Assembly: GCA_021154065.1 (NCBI GenBank)
Contig: JAJKJG010000322.1
Coordinates: 1 to 9,053 of the forward strand
Length of the DNA: 9,053 nucleotides
Direction of reading: 5' to 3'
Source: Methylobacterium sp.
Lineage (GTDB): Bacteria; Pseudomonadota; Alphaproteobacteria; Rhizobiales; Beijerinckiaceae
The notes under the pieces were generated by a model. That model was given only the letters and a program-made list of their open reading frames with translations, searched no databases and had not been told where the DNA came from. The position numbers and the translations under genes are program-made. Every line of letters begins with the position of its first letter. The first letter of the stretch is position 1. Below, piece after piece: positions 6,505 through 9,053 of this stretch.

Positions 6505-6741
6505 TCAGCCCCGGATCGGCTCGATGTGGATGGCGCGGCGCCAGAGCAGGTACATGACGTAGAGGGCGGCGAGGCTGAACAGGCCCATCAACAGATGGCC
6601 GACGGTGTCGCCGAGCTCGAACAGGCCGGCGATGGCCCAGCCGGCCGCGAGCGCGACGCCGAGCACCTCCGTTCCGATGAGGATCAGCACGCTGACGATG
6701 GTCAGGAGGTTCGCCCAGTGGACGTCGTTGCGACGGGTCAA
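6505..6741 (-). CDS. Small conserved-looking two-helix membrane protein, 78 aa
   Basis: A 78-residue protein with two hydrophobic segments, about 11-40 (LLTIVSVLILIGTEVLGVALAAGWAIAGLF) and 47-66 (VGHLLMGLFSLAALYVMYLL), and a basic RR-containing tail. Glu25, His49 and the LGDTVGH turn are the polar residues within or between helices. The start must be TTG 6741, because an in-frame TAG lies only four codons upstream and no ATG or GTG falls between. That TAG is part of a TAGAGA sequence placed suitably as a ribosome binding site. It resembles small uncharacterised membrane proteins I recall from Bradyrhizobiaceae, but I have no function for it. It is transcribed toward the TAXI gene and divergently from the amidohydrolase, so it stands alone. 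Confidence 0.72.
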   Translation of the reverse strand: MTRRNDVHWANLLTIVSVLILIGTEVLGVALAAGWAIAGLFELGDTVGHLLMGLFSLAALYVMYLLWRRAIHIEPIRG

Positions 6742-6785
6742 TGCGGTTCTCTACGGTTGCCGAACGCGCCACTAGCGCATAGGGG

Positions 6786-6807
6786 GGCGGGAACGCAACG
6801 TCCCGCC
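6786..6807. promoter_or_regulatory. Inverted repeat in the short leader of the Ntn amidohydrolase gene
   Basis: GGCGGGA and TCCCGCC are exact reverse complements around an 8-nt spacer (acgcaacg), ending 21 bp before the ATG at 6829. It lies in the 87-bp gap between the divergent 78-aa gene and the amidohydrolase gene. It could be an operator or an mRNA hairpin near the start codon. G/C-rich symmetry of this length can also arise by chance here. Confidence 0.3.
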
Positions 6808-6828
6808 TGACTCAACCCCCCGCTCGCG

Positions 6829-8421
6829 ATGCCAGAAACGCCGGTCTTTTCCGCGGCCGCGGTCGCGGCGCCCCACACGCTCGCGGCCGAGGCCGGCCGC
6901 GCCGTCCTGGCCGAAGGCGGCAACGCCATCGAGGCGATGGCCGCCATGGCGGCGACGATCGCGGTCGTCTACCCGCACATGAATGCGATCGGCGGCGACG
7001 GGTTCTGGCTCGTCCGCGAGCCCGGCGGACGCGTCCGCGCCATCGAGGCCTGCGGCCCGGCCGGGCGCCTCGCGACGATCAAGCACTATCGCGACAAGGG
7101 CTACGACGCGATCCCGGGGCGCGGGCCGGACGCCGCCTTGACGGTCGCCGGCGCGGTCGGCGGATGGCAGGTCGCGCTCAACTACGCGCGGACGCTCGGC
7201 GGCCGGCTGCCGCTCGTAGCCCTCCTCGGCGAGGCCGTGCGCTTTGCCCGCGAGGGCTGCCCGGTGTCGCCGTCGGAGGCCGCCGGCAAGCCGAACGAGC
7301 CCGAGGCGCTCCACGCCGCGCCCGGCTTCGCCGAGACCTTCCTCGTCGAGGGCAAGACTCCGGCCGCGGGCACGATCCGCAAGCTGCCGGCGCTCGCCGA
7401 CACGCTCGCGCATCTCGCCGGCGCCGGGCTCGAGGACTTCTACCGCGGCGACATCGGGCGCGAGATCGCCGCCGACCTCGAGGCGATCGGCAGCCCGGTC
7501 ACGCGCGGCGACCTCGAGACGTTCCGGGCCCGCATGGTCGAGCCGCTCTCGGTGAAGCTCCAGGCGGCGAGCCTGTACAACTTCCCGCCCCCGACCCAGG
7601 GGCTCGCGGCGCTCCTCATCCTCGGCATTCACGAGCGGCTCGGCATCCGGCGCGCCGAGACGGTCGAGCACCACCACGGGCTGATCGAGGCGGTGAAGCG
7701 CGCCTTTTCGATCCGCGACCGGGTCTGCACCGATCCCGACCGGCTGCGGCACGATCCGGCGGAGTTCCTCCGGCCCGAGGTCTTCGAGCGCGAGGCGGCG
7801 ATGATCGACATGCGCCGGGCCGCGGCCTTTCCGCTCGCACGCTCCGAGGGCGACACGATCTGGATGGGCGCGATCGACCGCGATGGGCTCGCGGTCTCCT
7901 ACATCCAGTCGCTCTATTGGGAGTGGGGCTCGGGCTGCGTTCTGCCGCGGACCGGGATCCACTGGCAGAACCGCGGCGCCTCGTTCGCGCTCGACCCGGG
8001 CGCCGCGAACCCGCTCGAACCCGGACGCAAGCCCTTCCACACGCTGATCCCGGCGCTTGCCGCCTTTCCCGACGGGCGGGTGATGGCCTACGGCGCCATG
8101 GGCGGCGACGGCCAGCCGCAGTTCCAGGCGCAGATCTTCTCGCACTATCGCGGCGGCATGGGCGTCGCCGACGCCCTCGACGCGCCGCGCTGGCTGCTCG
8201 GCCGCACCTGGGGCCAGACCTCGACGACGCTCAAGATGGAGAGCCGGTTCGACGCGCAGATCGTCGAAGGCCTCGCTCGCCTCGGCCACGACGTCGAGGA
8301 GCTCGGCGTGCCGTATTCGGAGACCTGCGGCCACGCCGGCATGCTGGTCAAACACCCGCGCGACGGCCGCGTCGAGGCGGCGCACGACCCGCGCTCCGAC
8401 GGCGGCGCCGCGGGGCTGTGA
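6829..8421 (+). CDS. Gamma-glutamyltransferase-family Ntn hydrolase, probable oxamate amidohydrolase-like enzyme
   Basis: 530 residues. An in-frame TGA at 6808 and no other start before it fix ATG 6829, although no Shine-Dalgarno sequence is visible. 'LAEGGNAIEAMAAMAATIAVVYPHMNAIGGDGFWLV' (about 27-62) is the GGT-family N-terminal signature. The self-cleavage and catalytic Thr aligns with Thr343 in 'GDTIWMGAIDRDGLAVSYIQS', giving a large subunit of about 342 and a small one of 188 residues. The small subunit has 'YGAMGGDGQPQFQAQIF' in place of the SPGG region of classic GGT. There is no signal peptide, so it is cytoplasmic, unlike the periplasmic glutathione GGTs. The segment after the first signature reads 'IEACGPAGRLAT' where true GGTs have the RETAP-type Arg that holds the gamma-glutamyl group. 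Together with 'QSLYWEWGSGCVLPRTGIHWQNRGASF', these point to the HpxW-type oxamate amidohydrolase branch (oxamate to oxalate plus ammonia). Family call sure; substrate moderate. Confidence 0.88.
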   Translation: MPETPVFSAAAVAAPHTLAAEAGRAVLAEGGNAIEAMAAMAATIAVVYPHMNAIGGDGFWLVREPGGRVRAIEACGPAGRLATIKHYRDKGYDAIPGRGPDAALTVAGAVGGWQVALNYARTLGGRLPLVALLGEAVRFAREGCPVSPSEAAGKPNEPEALHAAPGFAETFLVEGKTPAAGTIRKLPALADTLAHLAGAGLEDFYRGDIGREIAADLEAIGSPVTRGDLETFRARMVEPLSVKLQAASLYNFPPPTQGLAALLILGIHERLGIRRAETVEHHHGLIEAVKRAFSIRDRVCTDPDRLRHDPAEFLRPEVFEREAAMIDMRRAAAFPLARSEGDTIWMGAIDRDGLAVSYIQSLYWEWGSGCVLPRTGIHWQNRGASFALDPGAANPLEPGRKPFHTLIPALAAFPDGRVMAYGAMGGDGQPQFQAQIFSHYRGGMGVADALDAPRWLLGRTWGQTSTTLKMESRFDAQIVEGLARLGHDVEELGVPYSETCGHAGMLVKHPRDGRVEAAHDPRSDGGAAGL

Positions 8422-8549
8422 TGTCATTCCGGGGCTTCGCGAAGCGAAGAGCCCCGAACCCATAACCACCGCGTTGGAGAAACGTGGCTCGACGCCGGCA
8501 CCGCGGCTATGGGTTCCGGGCTCTCGCCTCCGGCGAGCCCGGAATGACA
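8422..8549. repeat. Long palindromic intergenic repeat, copy 2
   Basis: A 128-bp inverted repeat with perfect 12-bp ends (tgtcattccggg / cccggaatgaca), starting at the base after the TGA of the amidohydrolase gene. The arms carry hairpins CTTCGC-GAA-GCGAAG (8435-8449) and CTCGCC-TCC-GGCGAG (8523-8537), then 'gaacccata' / 'tatgggttc' pairing. Compared with the copy at 317-432, the right arms are nearly identical and the left hairpin differs by paired changes that keep the stem. It separates the amidohydrolase gene from the nitrile hydratase gene and may end or protect the upstream mRNA. The remaining 8550-8580 shows only a weak purine stretch before the next ATG. Confidence 0.82.
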
Positions 8550-8580
8550 GCCGCCGCAATGGTACGGTAGAGTCGCCGCC

Positions 8581-9053
8581 ATGAACGATCATCACCACGA
8601 TCACGGTCACGACCACCACGACCACGACCACAGCGAGCTGTCGCCCATCGAGCTGCGGGTCCGTGCCCTCGAGTCGATCCTGACCGAGAAGGGCTATGTC
8701 GATCCGGCGGCGATCGATGTCGTGGTCGAGACCTACGAGACCAAGATCGGGCCGCGCAACGGCGCCAAGGTGGTGGCGAAGGCGTGGGCCGATCCGGCCT
8801 TTCGCGAATGGCTCCTCGCCGACGCGACCGCCGCGATCTCCTCGCTCGGCTTCACCGGCCGCCAGGGCGAGCACATGGTGGCGCTCGAGAATACGCCCGA
8901 CGAGCACCACATGGTCGTCTGCACCCTGTGCTCCTGCTACCCCTGGCCGGTGCTCGGGCTGCCGCCGGTGTGGTACAAATCGGCGCCCTACCGCTCCCGC
9001 GCCGTCATCGATCCGCGCGGCGTCCTTGCCGAGTTCGGCGTCGAGCTGCCGAA
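8581..9053 (+). CDS. nthA: Cobalt-type nitrile hydratase alpha subunit with His-rich N-terminus (3' end outside window)
   Basis: The frame is open from ATG 8581 to the right edge (157 codons; the family is about 200-215). The first 17 residues contain nine His and five Asp. From '[29 protein letters not shown]' the sequence follows nitrile hydratase alpha subunits: '[35 protein letters not shown]', then the metal site '[22 protein letters not shown]', with Cys114, Cys117 and Cys119 as ligands and Ser118 contributing a backbone amide. Thr115 (CTLCSC rather than CSLCSC) marks the low-spin Co(III) class; two of the Cys are normally oxidised to sulfinic and sulfenic acids. The '[22 protein letters not shown]' segment continues the family pattern. 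With a beta subunit it hydrates nitriles to amides in the cytoplasm. The beta subunit and activator genes are expected just beyond the right edge. The His-rich leader may hold or receive cobalt, which is inference. Confidence 0.95.
   Translation, partial: MNDHHHDHGHDHHDHDHSELSPIELRVRALESILTEKGYVDPAAIDVVVETYETKIGPRNGAKVVAKAWADPAFREWLLADATAAISSLGFTGRQGEHMVALENTPDEHHMVVCTLCSCYPWPVLGLPPVWYKSAPYRSRAVIDPRGVLAEFGVELP

Noticed and set aside
6829..8421. Annotation as glutathione gamma-glutamyltranspeptidase.
   Set aside because: There is no export signal and the gamma-glutamyl-binding motif is replaced, so only the fold and the Ntn hydrolase mechanism can be supported.
6772..8910. Minus-strand open frame of about 700 codons antisense to the amidohydrolase and nitrile hydratase genes.
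   Set aside because: It crosses the palindromic repeat and two strongly recognisable plus-strand genes, and its sequence is Arg/Ala/Gly/Asp-rich with no recognisable domain. It is a GC-bias shadow.

Overview
High-GC alphaproteobacterial DNA, most likely Hyphomicrobiales (Rhizobiales). This is suggested by the strong G/C bias at third codon positions, a near-perfect alphaproteobacterial-type Zur box, a TAXI-type TRAP transporter, and palindromic intergenic repeats of a kind I associate with Bradyrhizobium-like genomes. I see no phage, insertion sequence, CRISPR array, tRNA or rRNA. The window reads as ordinary chromosome.

Layout, left to right. (1) 1-294, minus strand: a zinc-uptake unit cut by the window edge. 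A Zur box lies a few bases upstream of a 54-residue His-containing membrane peptide, whose stop codon overlaps the start of a ZnuC/AztA-type ABC ATPase. (2) 317-432: a long palindromic repeat. (3) 436-3151, minus strand: a Tat-exported OpgG/OpgD-family periplasmic glucan protein and, upstream of it, a malate/L-lactate/ureidoglycolate dehydrogenase-family (Ldh_2) oxidoreductase. (4) 3332-6455, plus strand, divergent from the dehydrogenase: a two-gene TRAP/TAXI transporter, with the fused permease first and the periplasmic binding protein second, closed by a hairpin. (5) 6505-6741, minus strand: a 78-residue two-helix membrane protein with a TTG start. (6) 6829-8421, plus strand: a cytoplasmic gamma-glutamyltransferase-fold Ntn amidohydrolase that looks more like oxamate amidohydrolase than glutathione GGT. 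(7) 8422-8549: a second copy of the palindromic repeat. (8) 8581 to the edge, plus strand: the alpha subunit of a cobalt-type nitrile hydratase with a very His-rich N-terminus.

How the genes may work together. The ABC ATPase and small peptide serve zinc import under Zur control. The TAXI transporter and the divergent Ldh_2 dehydrogenase probably form an import-and-oxidise pair for a small (2-hydroxy or 2-keto) acid. The Ntn amidohydrolase and nitrile hydratase both handle small C-N compounds and might act in series (nitrile to amide to acid), but a repeat separates them and a link is only inferred. The window holds no clearly new multigene system. The items most worth checking are the apparently leaderless Zur-controlled peptide, the covarying palindromic repeat pair, a perfect 23-bp palindrome inside the TRAP permease gene, and the substrate of the Ntn amidohydrolase.
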